This document shows, one piece after another, positions 11,636-24,299 of a stretch of 64,000 nt of DNA; the stretch's first letter is position 1; each line of letters opens with the position of its first letter. This stretch comes from Diphasiastrum complanatum (Eukaryota > Streptophyta > Lycopodiopsida > Lycopodiales > Lycopodiaceae). Location of the stretch: the NCBI GenBank assembly GCA_029204225.1, contig CM055095.1:56019790-56083789 (forward strand), given 5' to 3'. The notes beneath the pieces are model-generated. The model saw only the letters and a list, made by a program, of their open reading frames with translations. It did not search any database and had not been told where the DNA came from. The translations under genes and the position numbers were made by a program.

Positions 11636-11669
11636 TCCACGTGAAGTATTCCTTTGATGACACGTCACC
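11636..11669 (-). promoter_or_regulatory. G-box and ACGT-core elements upstream of the cystatin gene
   Basis: A CACGTG G-box lies at 11638-11643, about 275 bases upstream of the cystatin ATG, and a second ACGT core (TGACACGTCAC) lies at 11658-11668. These are typical bZIP/bHLH sites, often linked to ABA, light or stress responses. No convincing TATA box at a sensible distance was found. The TATAAAA on the minus strand at about 11376-11370 sits only a few bases before the ATG. Confidence 0.45.
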
Positions 11670-11699
11670 CAAAGCAGGCATCAAATAGTAGTGCACTCA

Positions 11700-12297
11700 C
11701 CACTATCATGATTCATTGATTTTCTTCTTTGTAACATCTCTTCATTATTTAAATTAAAATTCTAGAAACACACAACCTCAAACTCTCTCTCTCAAAGGCC
11801 CCACTTCAATAGGAAGTTCCTTGGTTCCTGACTTGCATCTCAAAGGCACCCTAGTCCTTTGGACCCAACATCCCTAGCCACTAATCCACATCCTTTTTAG
11901 ACTTTTTGATTCTCTCTCTCTATTTTTCCGGTGAAACCTAAAACCCTAAAAGAACCCTAAAAATAAAAAACAGCGTGTCTCTCTCTCTCTATATATATCC
12001 AGATGTACGCCCCTCCTCTCTCTTGCCCTTTTATACCTTTCTCTCTTTCTAAAAACTTCTCTTTCTATGAATTTCTAAAGTCACATGTTCTCTCTCTAGA
12101 AATTTCTAAATGCACATGTCATTTTTAAGCATTTCAAATGCACTTCAAATGCCCTTCAAATAAATTTTAAGGCAAACGTGGACCAATGAGGATAGACAAA
12201 ACCACCCTTTTTGTCTATCATTGCCCACATTCTCTCCCCTCCAACACCTTTGTTGCTATATTACAATTTCAAAACCCTAATCCTAACTGAAAAAAAT

Positions 12298-12357
<60 letters not shown>

Positions 12358-13140
12358 AGCACCCTTCTCTAGCCTTCTTGAACATTCTAGAACATCCACT
12401 GCTCAAGCAGGTTTTGACCTTTGAAATCGTCGAATACAAGTCATTAAAATTTTAGGGGACATGTGGCATTGTTGCCCAATGAAAATGCACAAATTGGTTT
12501 TTCTGCACAACATCATATTATTGGTCACCTTTTAGGTCAAGAGTTGAATCTCAAGAACCATGAATAATGCTTTGTGCAAAGTCTAGAAGCATTGAGTAGA
12601 TCAATTGAAGTGGAGTTAAAATTTAAATATAATCACTATATAAGTAATTGTGCAATATTAAAGCAAGGTAAAAGAAATTAAACTCTTAGACGTTAAGCTC
12701 CACACTCAAGTTTGGAAAATTGATTTTTTGAAATTGGTACCTTCTAAATCCTACCATTAAAAGCTGCAAGTGCATTCCGCACAAATGAGCTCACGAGCAC
12801 CCATTTATAGGGGTATGGAGAGAGCAAATTTACAGATGGTGGAGACTCATGTCTCTCAAAGAGTCCGCTAAAGGGAGATAAAATCTACAGCTAAAATTTG
12901 AAAGGTGCTCAAAGAAATGCTACAAGTCAATGGTGTCGGCACCACAACCCCACAGGAAAGACAATTTGACAAGACTAGAAAATATAGTAAAAGGTGCTCC
13001 ATGTGCACATCAAAGTTCAAATTGTCCACTAAATAAGGCACTTGAAAGGTACTAAAACATTTTGGAGACATTCTCCACATTTAGAAATCTTGTTTTTGCA
13101 CTAATATCAATGTGGTAATTACTGGTGGCATAGCATTCTC
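11700..13140. other. Intergenic, CT-rich and AT-rich, no gene recognised
   Basis: Contains TCTCTC-rich patches near 11783, 11913 and 11977 and the microsatellite listed separately. No recognisable coding region. Confidence 0.55.
12301..12354. repeat. (TC)27 microsatellite
   Basis: An uninterrupted TC dinucleotide run of about 54 bases. Confidence 0.98.
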
Positions 13141-13141
13141 A

Positions 13142-13143
<2 letters not shown>

Positions 13144-13213
<70 letters not shown>
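13144..13213. repeat. Compound (TA)n(GA)n microsatellite
   Basis: About 38 bases of TA repeat pass directly into about 31 bases of GA repeat. The Leu-Ser/Tyr-Ile reading frame across it on the minus strand is an artefact. Confidence 0.97.
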
Positions 13214-13216
<3 letters not shown>

Positions 13217-14200
13217 AAAACATATGCTAAAGTTAGAATAAACAAAGCATGATGGTCGGCAATGGAAGAGGGGGCGACATCCCTTCAATGGAAACAAAAA
13301 CAACGTGAATCTCAAAGAAGAGCATGAGGATTGACAAGAAGTTGGTAGGAAACAATGCAAGTTACCTTAAGCACCATCAATACTCCATACTCATACTCTA
13401 ATCATGAGGCTTATTCGAATGGAACATGGTAAGTGAAAAGAGAGCTACTTTCCTTTCATGCTATAGGTGAAATGCTAACCTTAAAAGGTGAATGATAAGT
13501 AGATCTCCATATGGGTTTGTAAAGTGATGAATGTCACTTACCACCCAACTATAGATAACATTGTCATATTGTTAATTTCCAATGGCTTGTCATTTTTAAA
13601 CAAGAATAATTTGAAGGCATATTTTATTTCTAGGCTACATTCAGATATATGATGAGGTATTTCATCTTCAATTTTACAAAAATTGTAGCAAGAAACTCTC
13701 CCTGATCACAAGAAACTCTAAAATACTTTCTCAAAAGCACAACAAAGATTCTCATATGCGTTAACTCAGTCACTATGACACTTGAGAGATGTCTAGCATC
13801 AAACATGCTTGAATCTGAACCCAAACAATCAAACGCCAATGCTTTTCTACTACGGCAAACAGGTGAATAGAGTTGTAATTTTGCAAGATCATTTTTCAAG
13901 GCTAATACACTAGCACCAATACACATTGAACCAATGTTTAACATCAGAACTTCTCCTTATGCTAACTTGGATACTTTGCCTTATTTTTCTGTGCCCTTGG
14001 TCCTTACTTCCAGAAGCTGGCACAAGAGGAGGAACTTTACCTGCAAATAACAGTCACTGTAATTTGTGTTCCAACAAAATAATAGGGTGTGGAGTAGCAG
14101 ACTAGTGAAGATTTCCTAGTCGAAAGTTAATTTGGCAAGGATTATGTCCATACTAATTTGAGTAAAAAATCATTTAACCGGTTGTTTCTGACAAATATGA
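13214..14200. other. Non-coding stretch, no gene recognised
   Basis: No domain-bearing frame or LTR end seen. It leads into the leader-like region that starts near 14208. Confidence 0.5.
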
Positions 14201-14207
14201 AAAAACT

Positions 14208-17200
14208 AACCTTCGCTTGTTTGACAATAGATAGATCTGACAAAAATATAGCTAGGGTAGAACTGGCGAAGGTTCTTTTGGAGAACAATAATTTTTTTTG
14301 CAGCTTGGAGAGAGTTAAATTGAACTTTTTTAACAATTCTAATGGAACTACCGAACTAAAAAATACTACTAAATTTGAAAACCTTAGGAAAGTCGGCGAA
14401 GGTTCACAATGGTTGAAGAGCGATTTTGTTATTTTTGCAAAAAATGGTAGTTCTTTTTAATAAAAATCACTCAGTATAACAAATAATCTTGACTCCAACT
14501 TATTGATTACCAAAATAGCATGATGGATTGATTGTGACTCACGCGAAGGTTTCCTTCCAAAAACTGATATTCTTGTAGAAAGGTGTAAACCTTTCTATAA
14601 AAGATTACCAGCAACTAGGAGAACAATCATGTTAGCCTTCTATTTTATGGTTATAAATAGATTGTGAAATTCCAGAGAATTAATAACCAAGAATGGATCT
14701 CAAACAGATCCACAAGAGAGATTGGAAGTTAGATTCAATTGATCTACCAATCTACACAAGATTAGTACACATTAGATCAATTTTCCATCAATAAATCTAA
14801 CAAGAACAATCAACAAAGATCAAAACTATGGCTTAATGATTTGAAAACATGTTCCTAAAAATCATGCCATAGTAACATGGGAATGTTTTTATGCCAATCG
14901 CTGGAGCGTCATCTAGAGCATGTAATACCATCCTAAGAGCCTTATACATCAATATTTTCAAAATGCACCTTAGGTTGATCATGCTTGAAATATCAATCTC
15001 ATTTGTTGTGATTGAATCCCAAGAGAAACATTAATTTGGATAACCATCAACGAACGTAGCTTAGAGTTGATCTGAAATCGATTTTCTAGATCAACTCCGA
15101 AAATTCAAGTTACTAATACCCGGATAGAAAAATTTCGTTTTCTTCGTGTTTGATTATCAAAATTTAGCCTTGGATTTGATATTGTTTCTCGTAAAGGGAG
15201 TTGAAGAAATTTGGATTTCCTTTCTCTAAGGACAATATGCATGTTAGTTTGATATTTTTTGCAAAGCTACTTTATTTTTTGGGAACTTTAGTACTGTTGG
15301 ACCTTTGGTTAAGCTGTAATCAATTTTGGAAATGAATTTTTTAAGCCGATCTTGACGTAAAAGATGGAATGGTATGGTTCTAAGGCATATACCCGGTCTA
15401 TGAATTCGATTCCTTGGTACGATGCCATTTAAGCCATTTAACTCTGGAGTATTGGTACTTCCAGTAAATGGATTTAAATCATGTTCTTTTTTTTTTTTCT
15501 CCTTTTCAAATCGGTGGAACACCGGTCAGCTGGTTATTGTGGTTTTGATGATTTTGGTCATTAAAATTGAACAAACCAAAGCTTTTGAGATACTGGTTAA
15601 ATAATTAATGGAGGGTATTTGCAGATAATGCTTTATTCGACAAAATTATTTGGAGTGAATATAGTGTAGAAAGTACCTGAATCCAAATGTTATTTCCTAT
15701 TATTATAGATAATTTCAACAAAGTAATTCTTAAGCTAGTAAGTGAAAAGTGAGAACAGTCATATTTTACTGAAAAATTTGTAATGATAGAAATTAATAAA
15801 AAACTGATTTCATTTCCGGTTAAATCCTATGTGAATTATATTCAAAAGATTAGACTAGTAGTATTTTCATACTAGTAGATGATTTTCGGTATATCAATTA
15901 TTCAGCCCAGGTATAGGATAGAAATGAAATTGTTTTAGACTTTTTTCCTACAGTAATTGATTTTAAACATTTACTAATGTCGTTATGTCTTCTTAGTACC
16001 TTAGTTGAAATAGATGTTCAGGGAACTGAAAATTCTAAGGAGAGAAGAAGAGTAGACATCAGTGGTAGTAAGTGTGATCGGAAAATGTATTTCGCAGTTA
16101 AGATTCTGGTAATCCCAGTAAATAATTGCTTAATATCGGATATTAATTTTCAAGATTAAATTCATAACTAATATCTTTGTAAACATTGAGTTTTGGATGT
16201 GAATTGTGATGTTAGGAGTAAAATCTGATACATGGATTACATTGGATCTGTTAATTGATAAAGCTTGTCCCTAGAGTTAATGCTCTTGGATCCAAGGGAA
16301 TTCGAAACTTATCATTAACCAAAAAGGATCAGAATGTAATATTGAACCATGTTAATTTTTCTGTTTAGATCGCAAGATCAGGTGTGGATTGTGGTACCAT
16401 CTTATAGTCATGCAAGTCATCCAAATAAATGGATTCTCCAGTGTTGAGAGCAAAAGATAATATCTTATATGGATTATAGGACAGCTAGATGATCAATGGA
16501 TCTCTAGAATATCATATGAGTCGGTTAAGAGTTTTCTGGAAGGAAAAGCTGATGGTATGGGACATCAGTAATTTTGGAGAGAGAATTCTTGGACTGTAAA
16601 ATATCTGATGATCAATGGTGTGTTTTAGTACCTAGTCGCGATATGGGAGAAAGAAAACCATTCGATCAAATGTGGGATATTTTGAAAAATTTTGAGGTTT
16701 AATCTAGATCCCAATGTGGTATCTCATTATTTACAAAATCAGAGGTCCTCAAATCTATTTCTCGTTTACTTAATTAATCTTTTACTTCTTAATAATTTCT
16801 TGAATATAAGACATCAGACTAGTTTATATGAGTTCTTTCTAGCATGAAGTTATTCTTCTAAAAGATTGTTATGTCATATAAATTACTATTTGTGTGAATA
16901 GACTTGGATTTTAAATAGGTTAAAGTGTTTCAATTTCTTAAACCTAGAATATCTCTTTTTGCATAAATGGATTTCGATAGAATGGTAGTTTATGTCACTC
17001 AGGTTGAAAATATTTGAAGAAAAAGTCATGTTGTAATAGAGTAAATCTTTTAGTGGAAGCACTTATTATTGACTTTTCTTTGATTTGGATATTTCCGTAT
17101 ATCATCTTTCCAGTTAACTTTTATTGAAATTGTTAATTTCTTTAAAAAAAAATCTATTTGGAAATCTGTGGGTTGCATAGTTTTTGGAAGAGAACCAGCT

Positions 17201-18534
17201 GTGGTATAGAAATGAGATTTTTCTGAAAGTAATTTCGGATAGATTCAGAGTAAGATAACTTTTTGAATAAGAGAAATTCTCTAGGGATTGTGTGGACAAT
17301 CTAGAACTAGAACAAATTTGATATTTGAATCATTATCTATAAGTAGTACATTGAAAGGTCAAAGGTTACTAATTCCATTTTGATGGAATAGAAGTAAGTT
17401 TGATCAGGATTTAAGTTTGAGAGTTTTTGTATTGGATCAACCTAATCTTAGTTTTAGTGCTAGGATCAGAGAATGGTTGATTGAGTGGAAGAAATTATGC
17501 TATTAGAGAAAATCGGATTGAAAAACTGTTGAGAGAGAATGTTATTTGTCTCAGGGATTTTTCGGATATGTTATTTATTCATGAGAAATAAAAAATCTTT
17601 TGTAGTTGAGTTACAAGATCTGAATGAGATATGTGAGTAACATATGTGGGTTCTGGAGAAATCTGCCAGATAAGAGTGTGTTTGTGTATTGGGTCATTGT
17701 GAGATTATTCACATATGTGCACTTACCTCTTACTGAAACCTTCATCAAGTTGTAAGAAGCTTCGGTTTCACTCACATATCTTTCAAATTGAAGGGCGAAG
17801 ATTAATTCCTAGCAGATTTGCAAAAACATCAGAAAAACCATCAAAAAACACCAAAAAATCATCAAAAACCCTAAAAATACAGAAAAAGAACCTTCGCCCG
17901 TTTCACTGTGCATAGGTGTGATTCAAATCTACTTACTGCCAAGTCGACGAAGAATAATACCAAAAATAATAAGCCAAAGTGATTGTTTATCTAGTTGTTA
18001 GTAACCTTCTGTAAAAAAATTCATAACTTTTGACAAAAATATCAGTTTTCTAAGAAGAACCTACGCCTAAACCTTCGCCAGAGTATGTGTCAGTCCCACT
18101 TACTATTCTTGATAATCAGTAAGTTGGGTGAAGGTTTTTTAAATATCATTGGTCACATTGTCATATTTTTGTCAAAGAAGTCTTTTTTTAAACAAAAATA
18201 CTAGTATTACTCTTGATTGTTCGCCATATCCTTCGCCGAGTTTTCTGAGGATTCAAAAATAGTAATTTACCATTTGTGGGTTCGACAAAAATTAGATCTA
18301 TCAGGATCTTCCAAAAAATCAATTTTTACTCTCGTCAAGCTACAAAAACCCTAATTTTTGTCAAAAAAGTTTTTTGCCAGTTTTACCACACATTTATCTG
18401 TGTCAAATTTATCTACTATAAAGTCGACAAAGGTTAATTTTTATTTGTCAATAAATAGCCAGACCAATAATTTTTTATCGAAAATAACAGTGAAGGACCT
18501 TCGCCAAGTTTACCTTCACCCTAGAAACCTTCAC
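14208..18534. repeat. Dispersed GGCGAAGGTTC / AACCTTCGCC motifs in leader-like DNA
   Basis: Copies of the motif lie in two clusters. The left cluster is 14208 (AACCTTCGC), 14265 and 14395 (GGCGAAGGTTC) and 14541 (ACGCGAAGGTTT). The right cluster includes 17889, 18070, 18228, 18497, 18511 and 18526 (AACCTTCGCC and variants). Both orientations occur. The right cluster ends about 250 bases before the gag reading frame, as in the leader of the first gypsy element, whose motif TGCGAGGGTTC differs by little. Between the clusters (14560-17880) lies AT-rich sequence without a recognisable gene. Confidence 0.7.
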
Positions 18535-18784
18535 TAATACTATATTTAGATTCTGAATTATCAGATCTAACCTCTGTCAAATTTTTGAACAAATCTGATA
18601 TATTTTGATAGTGATTCTGAAAAATTTTCATTTTTAGTGTCGATCACTTGATCAAGATAAATTTTTGAAAATAAAAAATCTGATTATTTTCAAGTGATAA
18701 AGTTTTTACAGATCTAATCTAATCCGAGATAGGATTTTTGTTGAAAATTCTAGATCCAGTCTCGTTATCTGATTGTCGTAATTA

Positions 18785-20040
18785 TGGCTTAACAAGGACC
18801 ATTGAGTCCACCACCAATTATTGTTAGAAGCTCTCCTCGTTTAGATATAACAAAGTACAATGGGTTATCTGATTTCTTCAGATCTTTTCTGAATCGTGTA
18901 GGGTTTATGACAAAGTTTTTCCACAAGATAAACTTCAGTTATTTTCTATGGCCTTAACTAGAGCTGCTCAAGATTGGTTTTATAACCAAGAGGAAGTAGA
19001 ACGTCAAGATTGGGAAGTGGTTAAAGCCGCTCTCATTACAAGATTTAAGCCCAGAAAATTTATGGAAGATCTCTTTCTCCTTTTAAGTAAAATTAAAATG
19101 GGAAAGAGAGAGACAATAAGAGATTATATTGAATGGGTCAAACACCACATATCTGAGTGTGATCCCGATCTAATCAATGAAGATGATTTGATTATGTGGT
19201 TTTTAGCAGGTCTACCCAAACGGATTAGACGCGAGCTAAAATGCCATACTGAATACGCTACGATACAAAGCATTATGCCTGATGCAATTCATGAGAAGGA
19301 TGGAGATTCTAATGATGAACCAAATGTTGGAATGTTGCCTTATACAACAGGGCAAACCATGACAACATCCACCACCATTGCATCAGCGAATATCAATGCT
19401 ATTGCAGAGAAGATGATCAATGAGTTTGAGCAACTGGGTCAAAAGCAGCAGATGCAGCTAGAAAAGATGCAATCTCAACTTGATGAAAAGATCAAAGCCT
19501 TCGGAAGATTTCCATGGTAAAGCGAACAAAGAACCTAAAAATTTTGCAAAGACTTTTTCTAGCCGGGAAAATGTCTGGTGTTCAATTTGTGCGGGCAATC
19601 ATACTATGAATGAATGTCGAACATTGAAACAACGAATGACGAATACTATTTATTATTTGTACAATTCTACGGGTCATGAAACAGCCTTTTGCTCGTTTAA
19701 TCCTTGGATTATCTAGCAAAGGTATGCTAAGCTTCAGTATCGAGAACCTACTTATTCAAAGAGTCCTGACGGAAAACCTTTTAATTTTGGCCTTGGATTT
19801 CCAGAACAACTGGCTCTGCCAGCTCCCATGGGACAAAGTACTCCACTTGCAAATCTAATGGAACCATAACCTTATTCTGGTAATGAGCAATGGAATCAAA
19901 GCAATGATCACAAGAGTGGTCCTTTAGAGCAGTATGTTATCTATGCTGTTGCGCAACAACAAGCAACTAGACAATGGACCAGAGCGCCATTTGGATGTTT
20001 TGCATGCAAAGAAAACCATCAAGAGAGCCCAACAAATAGT
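18785..20040 (+). pseudogene. gag of a second gypsy-type element (capsid and degenerate zinc knuckles)
   Basis: A broken frame from 18785 gives KYNGLSD, then after a shift PQDKLQLFSMALTRAAQDWF. It continues in one open frame (18948-19520) with ALITRFKPRKF, RDYIEWVKHHISEC and IMWFLAGLPKRIRRELK, closely matching the minus-strand gag at 1114-2784. A third frame (about 19559-19716) carries CSICAGNHTMNEC, and then a knuckle in which a Cys has become Tyr (LYNSTGHETAFC). A last Cys-rich patch, CFACKENHQE, lies near 20000. An early TAA (18791) and the frameshifts show decay. No protease domain follows, unlike in the first element. Confidence 0.8.
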
Positions 20041-20623
20041 TGATGCTCTTGAAGGCTATGTGGGAACCCTTTAGGATTCATTGACAATAGCGCAAAATCA
20101 AGTGGACAAAGTGGTCCAAGACGCTAAACAACAAGGCCTGCTGCTGGTTGGTCAATTGGACATGGCTGAGTTGAAACGTTAACGTCTTCAAGGTGAATTG
20201 GATGCGACCACCCTTGAACGCGATTCTTATCTTCAAACACAAGTGCTTGATCGTCCAGTCACACAGGACGAAATCAGATACCTGTTTAGGAAAGTTGAAG
20301 CCTACTGCATTTCATTGGTAGGATTTCAGAAAAAAATTGATAAACTCAAACGTACGACAACCACTGAGTTAGCAAAGGCAAAAGTAATTATCAAAGATTA
20401 CGAAAAGGCAACCACTCAAGTGCTAGAACTCAGCCCTCAAATTCCAGTTGCTGTGATGCCTCAGTTCTCTCCTCAGCACCAAGATCAGGGAGGCTTGGAT
20501 ACAGGTTTGGACGGGCCAGAAATCCAAGATATACCAGACATCCAGGCCATAGAAGAAGGTCCATCCACATCGAGGCCCAGGCCTTTGTTTCAAAAACCAA
20601 TCACCATCAAGGACCAGATCTGA
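20041..20623 (+). pseudogene. Unrecognised coiled-coil-like ORF carried by the second gypsy-type element
   Basis: Directly after the gag-like region, a frame reads GTLQDSLTIAQNQVDKVV, meets a TAA at 20180-20182, then stays open for 141 codons (20198-20623). The protein is rich in Lys, Glu, Gln and Thr with spaced Leu/Ile/Val (KIDKLKR, ELAKAKVIIKDYEKA), suggesting coiled coil, and ends in an acidic Pro/Ser tail. I recognise no domain. It could be a second gag-like region, an extra ORF of this element family, or part of a different element joined by deletion. Reverse transcriptase and integrase are not visible on either side. Confidence 0.5.
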
Positions 20624-21418
20624 ACATTTCTACAACAACATCCGCATGAGTCCTCAAGGGATGGATGGGTAGTCAAATTCAAGACCTCCGAGATAGAGGA
20701 GGGCAAAGAGCTAGACAAGCTACCAACATTGGGAGAGCAACCGACATGGAGAACCATTGTATTTGAAAGACTCCGGATTCCATCAGGAGTTATGTTGCCA
20801 GCCCTCGCCAATTGCTAGTAGATCCTTATTATTTACCAATGCCAAGACACAATAAATGGAAAGATTTGAAAATTCCATTGGATCAAATCAGTATCCATAC
20901 CCCAAATTGGCCCATCATACACCAAGTGTATAATTGGTAGATCTCCGTGGATTTCCACAGGGCCTTACAATTTTATGTTGCCGAATATAGACACATATTT
21001 AACCGTTAGGCAATCTGTGCATTTTGCAAACGATTTGACAATGTTGGCGTCCGTAGCAACAAGGTGGGATGATTGCCTACCTCAATTGCCTACCTCAATT
21101 GGCTTTTGATCAAAATAAATCGATGGTGTCCCCGACAGTGTTCAAGATCAATTGTCACTTGCCAGATTGTACTATCGTGCTGTGATGCTGGGCGGATAGT
21201 GGAAATCAAGATTTACGGCATGGACCACGTCAAAATGGATTGTCGGGGCCACTAAGTGCTTTTTATCGCACAGGAAAGACTTCAATACGGTGCACCTGGA
21301 ATTCATGTAAATGGTGCAGTATCATCTTATCAAAGTGCGACAAGAGGCCAATCAGAGCCCTAAGTGAAAAAATCTCGCGAGGTGTCATGGGACCGCCACC
21401 AGTTTTGGTGGGAGATAC
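20624..21418 (+). other. Remnant internal sequence of the retroelement before its LTR
   Basis: Fragments of open frame occur (for example 20640-20815, with VVKFKTSEIEEGKELDKL and LRIPSGVMLPALANC, and 21073-21255), but none matches a domain I know. The purine-rich GGTGGGAGA at 21408-21415 lies just before the LTR and may be a polypurine tract, which would make this the 3' end of an internal region. Confidence 0.45.
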
Positions 21419-21912
21419 TGTTGGAGGGCTTGCGGATCCCAAGGATTTTGGCACCCTGCGTGTGTAAGTCCAACCCGATGATCACATAGAGATTTGACTA
21501 ATTAGAAAGTCAATAAAAGGACTTTAGGTCTTTTTGCGGGACTTTTAATGTCGCAGGGCCTAAAAGTCAAGTTAGTGAATAAAATAGGGGTTCCCACCAA
21601 AATTCAAAATCAAATTGGTTCCCTCCAATTTTTGAATGGGTTCCCACTCTTTTTCAAGTTTGAATAGTTAGGGAGGTAGAAATGGGCCAATAGGATTTTG
21701 AGGCCAAGGCCCTCCTCTCCACTATAAATAGGGGCAAACTCGAGTTTCTCCTCATGTTCAAATCTTCATTTCAATATAAGAAGATTGGCTCTCTTATGGA
21801 ATGGATTTATGAATGTCCTTGCTCTTTATTCTTTTTCGTCCATCTCTCATGCTTTTGTTGTATTTTCTAATTGTTAGATTTGAATGTTATTGGGATTGTA
21901 TATTCTTATGCT

Positions 21913-22002
<90 letters not shown>

Positions 22003-22225
22003 CAAGTATCTATCTCATTGTGGATCATAGTGTTAATGGATTTAGGGTTAATGTGTAGTGTTAGCGGATGTTAGTGTTAATTGTGGATCATCTATGCATG
22101 CTGGATTTGATTTATGCTATCGCTCTCATGGGATTGAACCTCCGCGTGAGGACTAACTTCATCTCCTTGATGCTTGTGTGCTTTGATCTTGGGTTGAGGA
22201 TAGGATAGGAAATCGAGCCACTACA
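21419..22225 (+). mobile_element. LTR, same family as the solo LTR at 55931-56650
   Basis: Starts TGTTGGAGGGCTTGCGGATC and ends GAGCCACTACA. Over its length it matches the LTR at 55931-56650 (shared blocks GGCACCCTGCGTGTGTAAGT, AATAAAAGGACTTTAGG, GTCGCAGGGCCTAAA). It has its own promoter elements: CCAATAGG near 21687 and TATAAATA at 21723-21730. The flanking pentamers differ (GATAC and ACATT), so it is more likely the 3' LTR of the element to its left than a clean solo LTR. It is about 87 bases longer than its relative, mostly through a GA microsatellite. Confidence 0.8.
21917..22001. repeat. (GA)n microsatellite inside the LTR
   Basis: About 84 bases of GA dinucleotide. At the equivalent place in the related LTR (about 56407-56435) there is only a short interrupted GA-rich stretch, so the array expanded after the two copies separated. 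Confidence 0.95.
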
Positions 22226-23419
22226 ACATTAGGTTTAGGTGGATGGATCAAAGGAAGCCCTAAATGCTCAGATCCGAGGCACTTATGTATAAATATGTGA
22301 TGGATCATCCATCCAATAATCAGTAAAATTGAGATCTTCCTTCATGACTAGTTTTTGTCTATCATTTGAATAATGATTGCTATTGGCATATGGATTTTTG
22401 TAATAATTAGATAAGTTTGACGGTACTAATATAGTACACAAGAAACATCAGGCCGTACTTTCACATGTGTGATCCTCTTTGCATGATTTTGGAGCCAAAT
22501 TGTGGAGTTCAAACCAAGATAAGCTAGAAATCAATGTATTGATTTGTAATCTAGCTATTAAATCTTATTTGGATCTTATGTAGGTGATTTCTCCATAATT
22601 TCTAGGATCAATTGGGTTTATTTTGGTGCGTTTTCAACATGGTATTAGATTCATTCCAAGAAATCATAGATTTTGATACAATTCAAAGCATTGATTGCTA
22701 TCTAGACACAATCTATGATTTGTACCTTCAATATTTGATGTAATTGAGTGAAGAGAGATCTAATGGCTTTTGATTTACAGGTTTTTAAAATTCAAAATCT
22801 GAGTTGAGGTCATCTCTAATCAATTGGATCAAAATAAAAAGTATTTTGTGCTTTCTTCTTTTTGATGCTACTCGATTTGTGGAGTCAATTACAAGGAATA
22901 GTTGTCAATCATTCAATAGGAAGGTAGATCATCATTCTTGGTGCTGTAATAGGTCGTTCTTAGACTTATTGAGATCGTTCAAAGTCAATTTTTGGTCATC
23001 CCAAAGGTCTTGACAAGTACTCATCATAGAATGCAATTCTAGCTAAAATTGTGTTCAATTTTGCTTGTTTTGGAGAAATAGTTTGGACTTATTATTTCAT
23101 AGAGAGTCAACCTGATCTTGTAGGGATGATTTGAAGAGGCATTTATGTGCATTTGATTCATTTTGATTTAGTTTAAGTGAATCCAAACACCTTGTGAAGT
23201 CGAGATCAAGGAGGCAACTCTAGATCCATTTTTCATTCCAATTCAAGCTAGTTTCCATTCTTGTTGTTTTTAATAAATTTGATTTGGCTTAAGATCATGT
23301 AGGATCTTATTGAGAAGTCAAGTTTTGAGCATTCTCAAGTCCCTAGGTAGTGAGATAGCTAGTTTTTCAATCATTTATTGCATCCATTTTTTTGTGATCA
23401 AGATCTTGATTAGAGAGAG

Positions 23420-24233
23420 ATGGCTTCCATAAATACATATCTCTTGGATCCAAATGATAGATTGAATGCTTCAAATTATTCTATTTGGAAGCTAAGAGTG
23501 GAATAAATTCTTGTTTTACAAGATCTAATGGATATTGTAAGTGATGAAGAAGTTGAGCCTATTCACCCTCAAGAAGCTACAAGATACAAGAAGAGGTGCA
23601 AGATTTCCCTCCATTGTATAAAAATGAATGTAGCAAATGAGCTTCTTAAGGAGGTAGTGCTTGCACCTCGGCTCAAGAAGCATGGGAAACTCTTCAAAAA
23701 ATATATGAATATAAGAACACTTCAAGGTTTCTATCCTTGAAGAATCAAATCCTTCAATGCTTTCAAGCCAAGGAGAGAGTGGTCATTCATATGTTTTGAG
23801 AGTTAAAGACTTAAACAAAGAGCTTACTTACATAGGAGATTCCGTTAAGGAATGTGAACTTGTTTAACTAACCTTGAATGGACTAAGTGTGAATTTTGCT
23901 AACTTGGTGCAAGGTTATGCAATTATGGGCAAGTTGGCCTCTCTTGAAGATCTCCAAGGAGTCCTCATGGCTGAGCAAAGTAGGAGAACTCACATCAAGG
24001 CAAGGATGGAGAAGCTCTCACTCAATGATGAAGATGACAAGGCTCTTTTCATCAAGAGCAAAGGCAAATCCAAAGGCAAAGGAGGTGCATTCAAGAAGAA
24101 CCAAGTCAAAGGTGAAGATCAAGAAGGATCTTCAAGTCCAAGCTCAAGCAATCCCAAGAAGGATAAGTCAAAGATCAAGTGCTACTTCTTTTGTAGCAAG
24201 ATGAGACATTATGCCTCCGAGTGCTTCAAGTGA
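23420..24233 (+). pseudogene. copia gag with zinc knuckle, broken
   Basis: ATG at 23420 begins MASINTYLLDPNDRLNASNYSIW, typical of the copia Gag start (substrate-like LNxxNYxxWK). A stop follows in the WKLRVE segment, and further shifts occur near 23740 and 23865. The last frame (23874-24233) has LEDLQGVLMAEQSRR, a Lys-rich linker and a damaged knuckle, CYFFCSKMRHYASEC, with one extra residue between the first two Cys. The Gag would form the RNA-packaging particle; this copy cannot make an intact one. Confidence 0.8.
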
Positions 24234-24299
24234 AAGCAAGCTCAAAGTCAAGCAAACCTAGACCGAGAACATGAGGAGAGTTCACATGAAGACTCTCTC

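Noticed and set aside
14158-14460. 100-codon plus-strand open frame
   Set aside because: It lies over the dispersed GGCGAAGGTTC motif cluster, is Asn/Lys/Phe rich as expected for AT-rich DNA, and has no recognisable domain.
21419-22225. Solo LTR with target-site duplication
   Set aside because: The flanking pentamers GATAC and ACATT do not match, so it was described as a probable 3' LTR rather than a solo LTR.
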